Below are positions 20,801 to 30,317 of a stretch of 44,817 nucleotides of DNA, piece by piece. Under the pieces are notes generated by a model. The model ran no database searches. It worked only from the letters and a program-made list of their open reading frames with translations, and was not told the origin of the DNA. The stretch is from Nemertoderma westbladi. Taxonomy: Eukaryota > Xenacoelomorpha > Nemertodermatida > Nemertodermatidae. The first letter of the stretch is position 1, and each line of letters starts with the position of its first letter. The DNA is taken from contig JAUCBJ010008280.1 of the NCBI GenBank assembly GCA_032718475.1, positions 1 through 44,817 on the forward strand. The letters are read 5' to 3'. The position numbers were made by a program, and so were the translations under genes.

Positions 20801-21143
20801 ATCATAGACAGAAATATTTTCGTCTATTTTTGGTAAGAATATTCAAATTGGCTAAAAGCATACATTTTTGTGTGATTCGGGCTTGAGAAATCGTAACTAT
20901 ATATACCACTATTATTTTGTCACTTATTTTATTACAAAATTGAGTTATACCTAATAAAAAACCGACAACACCCTTAGGGATACCTTTTCTAGATATATCT
21001 AAAATTTGTAAATAGACCTTAGTTAACGAAACCCATGTGACAGTGTGCAAATTAACAAAATCTTAATTGATATATTTACAAGCAGCCTAGGAGCTTTACG
21101 CACTGCGGATGTGCCAATTCCTATACACTTTATGAACGCCCTC
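20801..21143. other. Downstream flank of exon 2
   Basis: Unique AT-rich DNA. A minus-strand AATAAA near 20930 could serve a transcript that uses the stop at 21144. An 82-codon minus ORF here has no recognisable features. Confidence 0.35.
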
Positions 21144-21168
21144 TTACGATGCTATAATATGATCTAAC

Positions 21169-21574
21169 CTGTCTGGAATTTGAAATGCTTCTATTTCTAC
21201 ATCCGAATCCGAAGTGTCAATTGCTTGTTGAGAAGATGAAACTGTTTCCATCGCTGCTTGAGGAGGTGGAATCGTATCACGATAAGAAACCTTTCCGCCG
21301 TAACTGTGGCCATTTCTGAGCCTTTTCGTTGCTGAAATTGGTTGGGATGATTTCCGAACGGATTTTAAAGGTAAAACTGATTCATCCGTTTCTTGGCGAC
21401 CTGGAACTGTTTCATCCGTTTCTTGGCGACCTGGAACTGTTTCATCCGTTTCTTGGCGACCTGGAACTGTTTCACCCGTTTCTTGGCGACCTAGAACTGA
21501 TCCAATCGTTTCTTGGGGGGGTGGAATACTGTTACGAGTCGGAACCGTTTCTCGCGAAGCGACCTCAGGGTGAC
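21169..21574 (-). CDS. Exon 2 of candidate gene: Thr/Ser-rich with 10-residue repeats
   Basis: An open frame behind a textbook acceptor: CCTAAC branch-like sequence, then TTCCTCTCTTGCTCTAG, with AG at 21576-21575. It encodes HPEVASRETVPTRNSIPPP, then four tandem copies of GRQET(D/G)ETVP with end variants, then KSVRKSSQPISATKRLRNG and a Ser/Gln/acidic stretch ending AFQIPD. The tandem 30-bp repeats preserve the frame exactly. At 21168 a donor AG|GTTAGA allows splicing to exon 3 in phase. If it is not used, the frame runs eight more codons to TAA at 21146-21144 and this is a terminal exon. The region looks like a disordered linker. I recognise no family. Confidence 0.52.
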
Positions 21575-21689
21575 CTAGAGCAAGAGAGGAACGGTACCTA
21601 CATTAGGATGTTAGGTAGTTACACAATCTGAAAATCAGTACCTACCAGTACACCAGTCACACAAGGTTAAATATGTATATATATATACC

Positions 21690-22300
21690 GGTACCCGTAC
21701 CGGCGCCTTAAGTGGGGCGCGGGCCTAGTATAGGTAAACTGATAAAACGTTAAGTGCGATTTACTAGTGACCAGTTGTCAATTAGCAGAATTAGGCTATT
21801 CTACTAGTAGCGCAGTAGGTAGGCCCCTATTTGTTTTGTTTTAATCATGCAATTTTTATTTATAGGCCTACGCTTCTGTGACAGTGGTCTCTCCACCCAA
21901 ATAATATAGGCCTAATATAATATAATATACCGGCACTGACCTGTCAGCCAGTCTGCCTACTTCAGTACCGTAGGCCTAACAGCCTAACGGCACCTACCTA
22001 CCGTACCGTACGGGTACCGGACCGGTATTTATATTACTATACAGTCTGACATTTTAGCATTTGGCAGTCGGGTCGCATACTGGTCTGCCGGTAGGCCTAC
22101 CTACTTCAAAACCGCGACCGCGGAACATCAGTGTTATCCAGTTCTGCAGTTCAGTGTACAGTGTTCAGCAGTTATTTACCGGTATTGGTTGATTAGGGGT
22201 ACCGCTACCGGACCGGTAGGCCTACTGCAGTACTGGATTAGGTACCGGCTGACCGGTACTGTACGGTAGGCTATATTGACAAACTGACAAATACAGAAAC
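21690..22300. other. Word-biased island rich in GGTACC, ACCGGT and TAGGCCTA
   Basis: Unusual density of short self-complementary words (CCGGTACCG, TAGGCCTAC) compared with the rest of the window. It is mostly the first intron of the candidate gene. No tandem period or coding frame was seen. Confidence 0.5.
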
Positions 22301-22335
22301 TGTTACAGGTGACAGGTACAATCTACAGCACTAAC

Positions 22336-22420
22336 CGTCGATTTCAATTTCAAGAGTTGCTGCAGTCAGCAGTAGAATGAGTAGGCCCGCTCCCGCACAG
22401 CCGCATGTTGTTTCACCCAT
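22336..22420 (-). CDS. Exon 1 of candidate gene: start codon and hydrophobic segment
   Basis: An ATG at 22420-22418 in good context (A at -3, G at +4), with an in-frame stop two codons upstream, opens MGETTCGCAGAGLLILLL then TAATLEIEID. This N-terminus has a hydrophobic core like a signal peptide or signal anchor. A donor ACG|GTTAGT follows at 22335. The single leftover base joins the first two bases of exon 2 as GGT, so the phase-1 junction is consistent. The three exons sum to 720 nt, 239 codons plus stop. A signal-like start with a SANT-like end is an odd combination, so either the start exon or one splice choice may be wrong. Confidence 0.4.
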
Positions 22421-22870
22421 CTTTTACCAATGTGTCAGCTAGTTCTGTCTATCAGTATGTCAGCCACACCAGACACCAGAAGCACGGTCAGCGTCAGACC
22501 CACCGACCCACGTGGTAGGCCAGCCAATAGCTGAATAGCGCAATTGCAAGCAATAGCAGTAAAATAGTACCGGTAGGCTACAGCGGTACCGGTACTGTAT
22601 GTCTTCAGTCTTCAGGTCTTGGCTGAGCAACCAAGGCAAGGCCTACAGCTGTACAGGTTTACATGAGTGTGGACTGTCTGACTCGACTGACTGTACAACA
22701 GTACAATATGACATGCAACACAAGAAAGTAGCGCTGTTACTTTATGTACCGGTTCTGAAGGTGATATGTACTGTACTGTTCTAACTAGGAACATACCTAT
22801 GCCTAGGGCAAGAGCATGCCGATAGGAAAGTCAGTTCAGTTAGCTGTGATTGGCTAAGGGCTGAGGTGAG
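22421..22870 (-). promoter_or_regulatory. Putative promoter and 5' UTR of the candidate gene
   Basis: Upstream of the exon 1 start on the minus strand. AGCCAATCA, a CCAAT-box word in minus orientation, lies near 22845-22853, and a second CCAAT occurs on the plus strand at about 22523. No clear TATA box at a suitable distance. Position and words only. Confidence 0.3.
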
Positions 22871-22899
22871 GGTATACTGTATATGTTGTATAGTTAGTA

Positions 22900-23580
22900 G
22901 GGCAGGAAGGGGGAAGGTTGTAGGCCTAAACCTCTAATCACCAAATAAATTCGGTTAAGTCTTTTCCGTATATTTATGTATAGCCTCTAAAGTAGGCTAT
23001 ATATATTTTATTGACAATAATTGGTAATAGTGAAACTTCGGACACTTCGCAATTAAATACAGTAAGCTACATGTAGATGCACGTCAGAGCCGGATTAAGG
23101 TTATCAGGGTGTGGGCTGAGTAATAAAAAGGGCCATTTCCGACGGGAGAGTAATGTATCATTAGCCAACGCTCCTGCCCATGTTTAGACATGTAGACCTA
23201 TAGCGGGATACTGTTGAACTGATGGTGTACTGGAAGTCTCTCAAATATCTCAACTTTTGTTCCTTTTGATGCCTACCAATTTTCAAATTGACAGGTTTAA
23301 ATCAGACCTGTCAGAATCAATTTAACATGCCAAGTTATTGGCATGTTAAAAAAGCAACGATGACAACGACATCGACAACAACTATTTGTAAATATTGACC
23401 CACCAGAGCGGCGTAGCCAGGATTCCGGAAAGGATTTGATGATTTGGATGATTAATAGTGAGTAAAATTCGAGAAAAAATTTTGGAAATAAAAATAATTT
23501 AATAAAAAGAGAACAATTTTGAGTTTTTTAATTTTTAGTTCTCGAGTTGTCGTTGTTTTTCTGTATGATGTAACTTTCAG
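22900..23580. other. Unannotated stretch with fragments resembling transposon ends
   Basis: CAGAGCCGGATTAAGG at about 23091 and AGAGCGGCGTAGCCAGGATT at about 23403 resemble terminal sequences of DNA transposons common in animals. No partner repeat or target duplication was found. No coding frame. Confidence 0.3.
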
Positions 23581-23720
23581 TCAAATTGTAAGACAGACAG
23601 ACAACTGACAGACAGACATACAGACTAGATTCCACCAAACCTTAAAACTGACATCGGAAATGAAATCAGCGACCCCGAAAACCCCCATAATGAAAGTTTT
23701 AGCTCTGTGATGTGCTTCGT
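23581..23720 (-). repeat. Single inverted unit of the satellite family
   Basis: GACAGACAGACAACTGACAG, ACATCGGAAATGAAATCAG and AAAGTTTTAGCTCTGTGATG are the reverse complement of the landmark order seen in the plus-strand units near 24.3 kb. Confidence 0.6.
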
Positions 23721-23736
23721 TCGTTCCAGAAATGAT

Positions 23737-23773
23737 TAACCAATCAGACCACAGACTGCCACTTTTGGCGGGA
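23737..23773 (+). promoter_or_regulatory. CCAAT plus E2F-like site pair
   Basis: TTAACCAATCAG is followed about 25 bp later by TTTTGGCGGGA, matching CCAAT-box and E2F consensus words. No gene start is evident downstream, so this is only a motif observation. Confidence 0.2.
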
Positions 23774-24227
23774 AGGTTTAAACTTGAAGGCAATGATCTC
23801 GGAATGACAATTTTTATTCTCAAAATACAACTCCCCGCCATTTTTAACCAATTTTCTTTATTTTTGGCTCAGTCGAAAGGGTTTCAGCTGTTCTTTAAAA
23901 GTTATCGGTTGGAATTTTTATATTTCTGTTTTTAAAGCCAATTTTTCAAATTAAAGCCAAAAATTTGTTAAAATTTTGCCAAATACTGTATTAATAAATA
24001 TTATTAATTTTCATAAAAAGGGAAAACTAAAAATTTTAACCAAATAACTTTTGTGGAGCTCACCTCCGTAATTCGAAAAAAAAAATGGTTTCATACAATT
24101 TCACCTAAAATTGAATGACTATAATAGCATTCTATCCGCAAATCGTGTATCATTCAATGGCCCCTAGAGGGCGACTTGAAAATTTTTCGAAAAAACAAAT
24201 GTTTAGCCATACTATAACAGCCCATGT
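23774..24227. other. Unannotated AT-rich stretch
   Basis: Runs of AAATTTT-type sequence and no supported ORF, RNA or repeat. Confidence 0.4.
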
Positions 24228-24530
24228 ATAAAATATGTCTGTCTGTCTGTTCGTCTGTCTGTCCGTCTGTCTGTCTGTCAAAATATAAGAAAATCAATCC
24301 ACCTATATAAAAGTTTTGTTATGGGGGTTATCTTGGTTGCTTATTTCATTTCCGTCGTCAGCTTTCACTTTTAACAAAACCTACTATGTCTACGTATGTC
24401 TGTCTGTCGGTTTTTCTGTCTGTCCATCTATCTGTCTGTCAAAGTAATAGGAAATCATGCCAACTGGCTAAAAAGTTCGTTATGTGGGTTTTCATGGTTG
24501 TTGATTTCATTTCCGATCCGTAAAACCCTT
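24228..24530 (+). repeat. Two diverged satellite-family units
   Basis: CTGTCTGTCTGTTCGTCTG, then GTCTGTCAAAATATAAG, then TTGCTTATTTCATTTCCG; then a second round with CTGTCTGTCAAAGTAATAGG and TTGATTTCATTTCCGATCC. Same landmark order and about the same spacing as the ~146-bp satellite. Confidence 0.65.
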
Positions 24531-24823
24531 ACAACAAAATTCGATGTCGAATCGATGTCGTTCCTCAGACTCTGGAATATCTTGTTTTCTTCCTCCTTTT
24601 GGGGCCATCCTCCCCTCGGCGTGGTTGAGGATACTACTACTAGGATCGGCATGCTGCATTGTAGCTGCATTTTTAAGAATGCTGTGCCGGCTTGTCGACA
24701 AAATTGCGCCGCCACAACTTCCTATCACCCATGACATTTGCTAGATCATCCGCATCTTCAAGGCCAGTGTCCTTTAAGATGCGTCTCAAGAAAGTCATGG
24801 GCTGTCCACCACGCTTATTTATT

Positions 24824-25755
24824 ACTTATTAGTATAATTATAGCTTTTTCATAGCTGTTTTGACTATTGATTTATGTTCTGTAAAATATTGTGGACTGAT
24901 TACATGATAATGAATGAATGATGAAAAGATATGGTAGAAATGAGGTAGAAATTCAACACCCCGTAGCACAACAACATTTAGGGTAGCTAGCAAGTGGTTT
25001 TTTAATGGTAGCTATTGCTACTGCACGGCCCTTATATTCCAAAACCGTGTATCTCAATTTTTGGCATTTTGAGAAAATGGCCAAAAACCATTCCGGTTTT
25101 TTATGGTTATTCATTTTAAATTCTTACTTGGATTAATTCGGGAAATTTCCATATTAATATTCAATATAGGGTAAACGCATGTGCCGAATCCACCTGAGGC
25201 AAAATTAAGGCGTGAAAATAAAGGGAAATATGTTAAAAACACCATAGTACACCGATAGTACACCTTAGCAGGTATTGGTCAATATACTTGCGCCGCAAAC
25301 GTATAACTTTTTTTGGATCAAAATCGGCTAACTCATTTTTTATTCTTCAAAACCAGCTATCTTTTATGTTTTAATTTTTAACAAAACCGTTTATCTCTAT
25401 GTTTGAATATAAACTTTTATTTTATTAATTAATAATGACCATTAATATTTATTAATAAACATTAATAACGATTAATCTATTAAACTCTACAATTAATTTG
25501 TTTAGTCATAAATTGTTTAGGCAAATGGCAAATACCTGAGTAAATTTCAATAGGCCAGTTTTGATAGCTCATTCAATTGTAGTGATTAGTTGTAGTGTAG
25601 TGGTGTAATGATTTTTAATTTCGTGTAGTGTTAGCTGATTTAATTGCTGTGATTGGTCAGTTTTTATCGCGGGTTAGCTTATTAAATTGTTGTGATTGGC
25701 CAGTTTTAATCGAGGGTTTGTTTTTTATTGGTCAGTCTTTTATTTATCCGTCTAT
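24824..25755. repeat. Sequence interrupting LINE-B, including repeat R copy 1
   Basis: 24824-25192 is repeat R: TTTATGTTCTGTAAAATATT, CAACACCCCGTAGCACAACA and AAACCGTGTATCTCAATTTT. It is nearly identical to 29916-30292. 25193-25755 is AT-rich and not seen elsewhere here, apart from internal TGTGATTGGTCAG / TGTGATTGGCCAG repeats. Compared with the copy at 9.8-10.2 kb, about 140 bp of LINE is lost at the junction, so this was an insertion with deletion or a replacement. Confidence 0.65.
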
Positions 25756-27175
25756 TCAGCCGTTATTCATTGTACCATTGTACTTGACACAATGAACCCG
25801 GCGTAGCATTCTTGTGAATGTGCCATCCAGAGATTTGGTGTCCTCAGCAGTTCGAGCCCAGCATGGACTCCTATAGAGGAGTACTGGAACTACCGCTGCT
25901 CTAAATAATCGGACCTTAAGTTTCCGATTAATTCTCGGTGACTTCCAAATCCTGGAAAGCCTATTCAAGGATGACCATGCTTTTCCCTTGCGTATTCGAA
26001 GGTCCTCACCTGACTTCCGGATCCATGATCAGAGGTAACAGAAGTCGTCCACATGCTCAAGCATACCATCCTTTGAGCTTATGCTCATCCGATCAGAGAC
26101 ATGCTGAGGACTTTCAAAGTTAACTGTCAGATTTTTGGTCTTTCTGGAGTTAATAAAAAGACCAACACTAGAAGCAGCCTGTTCTAATGAGCTGAGGAGC
26201 CGTTGGGCTCCCTCTAGTGATTCTGAGAGTACTCCCAAGTCATCAGCAAAGTCTAGATCAGTTAGGTACTTGGCAGGATTTCCTCGACTTCTGGAGCCAG
26301 TAGGTGGAGTTATCATCACCCCATCATCATTATGTTAATCTAAGGACATGCGTAGAACATCGTCAACCACAATTATGAACAAGAATGGTGCAAGTGTGTC
26401 TCCCATAACCCCATAAGGACACCCCATAACACTTCAAATGGTTCTGTGTCACCGTCAACAGTAGACACAAATCTTGTCGAACCATCGTATACTGATCTGC
26501 AATAATTTTATTATTAGCTCTATTTTAATTATTAGCTCCTGTTGATTAACAGAGTACTGCCTGTTCAGGGACCTAGATGCAGCCTTAACTGCATTCTTGG
26601 CCGCTGTAGTCTGTTTGAGTCGGGACTCTTTCTGCGCCTTATAGAGGTTATTTCGGCACTTCTGAATTTTGTTGTCAATCCAGGGGGCCCTTTTCCTGTT
26701 TCGAGGGAATACAGGAACTATTTCTGCAGACGCTAACTTAACTGCTTCTGTGAAGGCAGTATAGCCATTTCCAGAGATAAAATCCTGAAGATGGACAGCA
26801 TTTCGGTTAACCCGAAATACGGATAGACCCAGGGCGATGAAGGTGATTGATGCACACTTGCATTAAAGTCTACCAGGAATGTTAAAGAATGCATCCTGAT
26901 CCAATCCATCAGTAGCTGCTTGTAGATTGTGGTAGAAATTTTCCACCTCCTCTACAGGGGCAACACTAGTTGGAGAGTAGCACCCAATCAGAACCACCTT
27001 AGGGAACTTCTTAGCCAGTCTTCTAGAACATGATATGTGGCAACGGATGATAAGGTTAGAGATTTGGTCTATTTTGTCCAATGCTGCATGTGCAGTTGGA
27101 TTCATCAATAGACCAATTCCACCATTGCCACTATCATCTGCTGACGCGAGGGCGAGTCGCAAGCCTCCCCGAGTT
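25756..27175 (-). pseudogene. LINE-B ORF2 relic, 5' and central part
   Basis: Readable blocks are 27175-26863 (endonuclease), 26319-26029 (RT motif C and after: FADDLGVLSESLEGAQRLL, then SSVGLFINSRKTKNL) and 25968-25756 (NRLSRIWKSPRINRKLKVRL, then VPVLLYRSPCWARTAEDTK and RMLRRVHCVKYN). Frames change between blocks, and motif A appears deleted around 26520, where AT-rich sequence joins the linker to the motif B region. The basic stretch encoded just upstream (27234-27180) comes from a pyrimidine tract and is not part of the LINE. Confidence 0.8.
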
Positions 27176-27234
27176 TCCTTTTTTCCTTTTTTTTTAGAAC
27201 GTTTCCTTTTTTCCCTTTTTTTGTCCATTTTCAC

Positions 27235-28070
27235 ACCATTGTTTCCTTTTTTTAGTTCAAAAAATAGCCTGTTGTAAGTGTAACATGTTCTATTCAGTAC
27301 AGGTCAGCGGGGAGACAACTGGACATGTCTTGCAGTCTAATCAATTACCGTTACTGTACCACCTGACTGTTCATCACCTTCAAGGCAGAACCCCCTAAGT
27401 CGATTTTTTTCGATTTTCATGTTTTTGACTTTTTGGGTAATTCGATATCGGCTTTTTCGTCTGGCAGAACCACGAAGCTTTTCTATCAGCCATTTTTAAG
27501 TTATAAGCCAAAGACAGTTCCCCGTAACTTACGCCCACTTCGAGGCAGAACCCCACAAGTCAATATAGATATAGAGATATACTGTAGTATTTATTGTTCC
27601 AGTAGCTGTCAAACATATTACAAGTCAAACTGAACCTTCTTATATTATGACACTGCTTCCGGGGTCTACTACACATCCTCGACCGGCCACGGGTTGACCA
27701 ACAGCAGGTTCCCAGAGCGAAACCGTAAGTGAGGTAGATAAGGTAGATATTCTACAAGGGAAACACCTAAGGATCGGATAAGGGTCTTTCGATATTCTCA
27801 CTCCCCTAAAGAAAGTTATCCCTTCAGTGACCTTTACTGGAGTCGAGTTTCCTTACACGTTACTGTATTGCTGATACATGATATACAGTGATATTCAAAC
27901 TAGTGTTTAATCATTTTGTAAATGTGTAAGTATAATACAGTTTTTGGGCAATTTATTTCACTCTGGTGATATATAGTAAGATCAAATATTATAAAATAAA
28001 TTTATAGTTGATTAGCGAAATGGTTTACTAACATATTAATTCGATATAATCAACAATATTTCAGTTCTGG
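27235..28070. other. Unannotated stretch with AGGCAGAACCCC duplication
   Basis: AAGGCAGAACCCCCTAAGTC near 27381 and GAGGCAGAACCCCACAAGTC near 27541 are a short direct repeat 160 bp apart. The region around 27640-27890 is GC-richer, but I find no supported ORF or RNA. Confidence 0.4.
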
Positions 28071-28075
28071 TGCAA

Positions 28076-28245
28076 TTTGACTATTGATTTATGTTCTGTA
28101 AAATATTGTGGACTGATTACATGATAATGAATGAATGATGAAAAGATATGGTAGAAATGAGGTAGAAATTCAACACCCCGTAGCACAACAACATTTAGGG
28201 TAGCTAGCAAGTGGTTTTTTAATGGTAGCTATTGCTACTGCAGTA
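28076..28245. repeat. Repeat R, partial copy 2
   Basis: GACTATTGATTTATGTTCTG through GGTAGCTATTGCTACTGCA matches the middle of copy 1. It then diverges into AGTAGCTAGTGTTCTTTAAT, shared with 37620. Confidence 0.8.
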
Positions 28246-28261
28246 GCTAGTGTTCTTTAAT

Positions 28262-28487
28262 TAACACTAGCATCATCTCGGGGAAACCTGAGAGAGTGTA
28301 CAACTCGTGGGAGACCTGAGAGAGTGTACATCTCGTGGGAGACCTGAGAGAGTGTACATCTCGTGGGAGACCTGAGAGAGTGTTCATCTCGTGGGAGACC
28401 TGAGAGAGTGTACATCTCGGGGAGACCTGAGAGAGTGTACATCTCGTGGGAGACCTGAGAGAGTTTACATCTCGTGGGAGGCAGGTT
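28262..28487. repeat. 28-bp minisatellite, short array
   Basis: Eight or so units of GGGAGACCTGAGAGAGTGTA plus CATCTCGT. Same unit as the arrays at 30.3-31.2 kb and 37.8-38.6 kb. No spacers, so not CRISPR-like. Confidence 0.9.
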
Positions 28488-29080
28488 TTTAGAATATTCG
28501 GTGACGGTTCTATTTAAAGACTATTCTGTGAACACTGTAGATATTTCTTTTTTATATTTTAATATTTTTCATTTATTAATCAATTAAATTAAATTCACCT
28601 TAGTAAATTAAGACGTAAACAAACAATTGCTATTTTCACTTAATTGACAGCTTTAATTTCTTTGTATTGTAGTTAAAATTTTTTGCAGATTATAACACCA
28701 GAAATGTCTGAAATGCAGGTTAAATTAACCAATAATAACCAACGCACGTAGGCCTCATTAATATATGACAGCAGCTAAAGTTAACAATGTAAATGTCCCT
28801 ATATATAGAAGCATTGTATCATTTCGCATCTTATAGGATAAATAAGTTGGAAGCTGAGGGGGGGGGGGGGGGGGGGGAGTAGAGAATTTAATAATTATTA
28901 CTTATTAGTATAATTATTGCTACTCTGATTGCTTGAATGAAAATGTATTATAATATACATGGGGAGATATAATATCATTATTCTGCCTATTTTTATAGCT
29001 GTTTTATAGCTGTTTTGACTATTGATTTATGTTCTGTAAAATATTGTGGACTGATTACATGATAATGAATGAATGATGAC
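28488..29080. repeat. Block A copy 1 with 20-G tract, then a repeat R part
   Basis: Begins TTTTTAGAATATTCGGTGAC, passes ATTTTTTGCAGATTATAACA, and reaches G(20) at 28858-28877. Repeat R start sequence follows (TTACTTATTAGTATAATTAT... to GAATGAATGATGA). It lacks the GC-rich leader found in copies 2 and 3. Confidence 0.85.
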
Positions 29081-29239
29081 GAGTATTGGTATGACAAATG
29101 GAAACTGGACATTAGGGAAACTTAACACGTAACTCAAAATAATTTTAGAGATTTTTTCGTTAAGAAATAATAAATAGTTTTTCAAAAAAAGTTGCTCCGT
29201 GTAAGGTGGTCAGCAATTAAAAAAAAAAATGAAGAGAGC

Positions 29240-29335
29240 TGCTGAGCTGAAGATTTAAGAAGACGGTTGAACCGAGCCCGAATATCACGTCAGGCAAACG
29301 AGACTTACCGCTGCGCCGGTACTTCACTTTCCGTT
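29240..29335 (-). mobile_element. Possible tRNA-derived SINE relic
   Basis: On the minus strand, CCGGCGCAGCGGTAAGTCTC resembles a tRNA A-box region. About 35 nt later GGCTCGGTTCAACCG resembles a decayed B box. A T-rich tail (T10) lies downstream near 29225. No target duplication identified. Confidence 0.35.
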
Positions 29336-29374
29336 CACTAGTACCCAAGGTATTGTCCGTGGTAATTTCCTGCA

Positions 29375-29898
29375 CATTTAAGGCCCGGGTTCTTACCTTG
29401 GATCAATCCTCGCGCCCACGCGCTCAGGCCCTTCGCGATTTCAGGTACGGCCCGCCCCCCCTACTCCACTCTGCTCGCTTCCTCTCCACTCCGATTTTCG
29501 CGTTTTTAGAATATTCGGTGACGGTTCTATTTAAAGACTATTCTGTGAACACTGTAGATATTTCTTTTTTATATTTTAATATCTTTCATTTATTAATCAA
29601 TTAAATTAAATTCACCTTAGTAAATTAAGACGTAAACAAACAATTGCTATTTTCACTTAATTGACAGCTTTAATTTCTTTGTATTGTAGTTATAATTTTT
29701 TGCAGATTATAACACCAGAAATGTCTGAAATGCAGGTTAAATTAACCAATAATAACCAACGCACGTAGGCCTCATTAATATATGACAGCAGCTAAAGTTA
29801 ACAATGTAAATGTCCCTATATATAGAAGCATTGTATCATTTCGCATCTTATAGGATAAATAAGTTGGAAGCTGAGGGGGGGGGGGGGGGGGGGGGGGG
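29375..29898. repeat. Block A copy 2, full length (524 bp), 24-G tract
   Basis: Order: CATTTAAGGCCCGGGTTCTT leader, a GC-rich part (CGCGCCCACGCGCTCAGG), TTTTTAGAATATTCGG, ATAATTTTTTGCAGATTA (29692-29709), AACACCAGAAATGTCTG, then G(24) at 29875-29898. This is the reference order against which the copy at 36.5 kb is circularly permuted. Confidence 0.88.
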
Positions 29899-29915
29899 AG
29901 TAGAGAATTTAATAA

Positions 29916-30292
29916 TTATTACTTATTAGTATAATTATAGCTTTTTCATAGCTGTTTTGACTATTGATTTATGTTCTGTAAAATATTGTGGACTGATTAC
30001 ATGATAATGAATGAATGATGAAAAGATATGGTAGAAATGAGGTAGAAATTCAACACCCCGTAGCACAACAACATTTAGGGTAGCTAGCAAGTGGTTTTTT
30101 AATGGTAGCTATTGCTACTGCACGGCCCTTATATTCCAAAACCGTGTATCTCAATTTTTGGCATTTTGAGAAAATGGCCAAAAACCATTCCGGTTTTTTA
30201 TGGTTATTCATTTTAAATTCTTACTTGGATTAATTCGGGAAATTTCCATATTAATATTCAATATAGGGTAAACGCATGTGCCGAATCCACCT
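29916..30292. repeat. Repeat R copy 3
   Basis: Nearly identical to 24822-25192, from TTACTTATTAGTATAATTAT to GCATGTGCCGAATCCACCT. Confidence 0.88.
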
Positions 30293-30317
30293 AAAATTTA
30301 CAAAACATTGTCAAAAT

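Larger units (their letters stand above)
24626..27175 (-). mobile_element. LINE-B copy, degenerate and interrupted
   Basis: Minus-strand LINE of the same family as 9750-10243. The endonuclease region (27175-26863) includes GGIGLLMNP, ISNLIIRCHIS and VVLIGCYSPT. A linker (about 26840-26530) follows, then RT motif B (GDTLAPFLF-like, near 26400), motif C LDFADDLGVLSES (26260-26220), and the thumb and C-terminal part to 25756. The 3' end resumes at 24823-24626 with FLRRIL-K/N-TGLEDADDL and a (TAG)n tail. The middle of the RT (motif A region) is missing, and about 930 bp of other sequence lies between 24824 and 25755. Confidence 0.82.

Noticed and set aside
20802-21050. 82-codon minus-strand ORF
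   Set aside because: No recognisable domain, splice signal or start context of note. More likely 3' flank of exon 2.
23089-23425. Additional DNA transposons starting at CAGAGCCGGATTAAGG and GCGGCGTAGCCAGGATT
   Set aside because: Only single end-like fragments were found, with no inverted partner or target duplication, so not called as elements.
25756-25968. Host gene encoding a 70-residue protein
   Set aside because: The sequence is the thumb/C-terminal part of LINE-B ORF2 (RIWKSPRINRKLKVRLFRAA, then VPVLLYRSPCW) and continues LINE similarity on one side.
27180-27234. Basic KKREKRKRSKKKGKK-type N-terminus on a LINE-B ORF
   Set aside because: It comes from a pyrimidine-rich tract next to the LINE boundary. 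The in-frame start is fortuitous.
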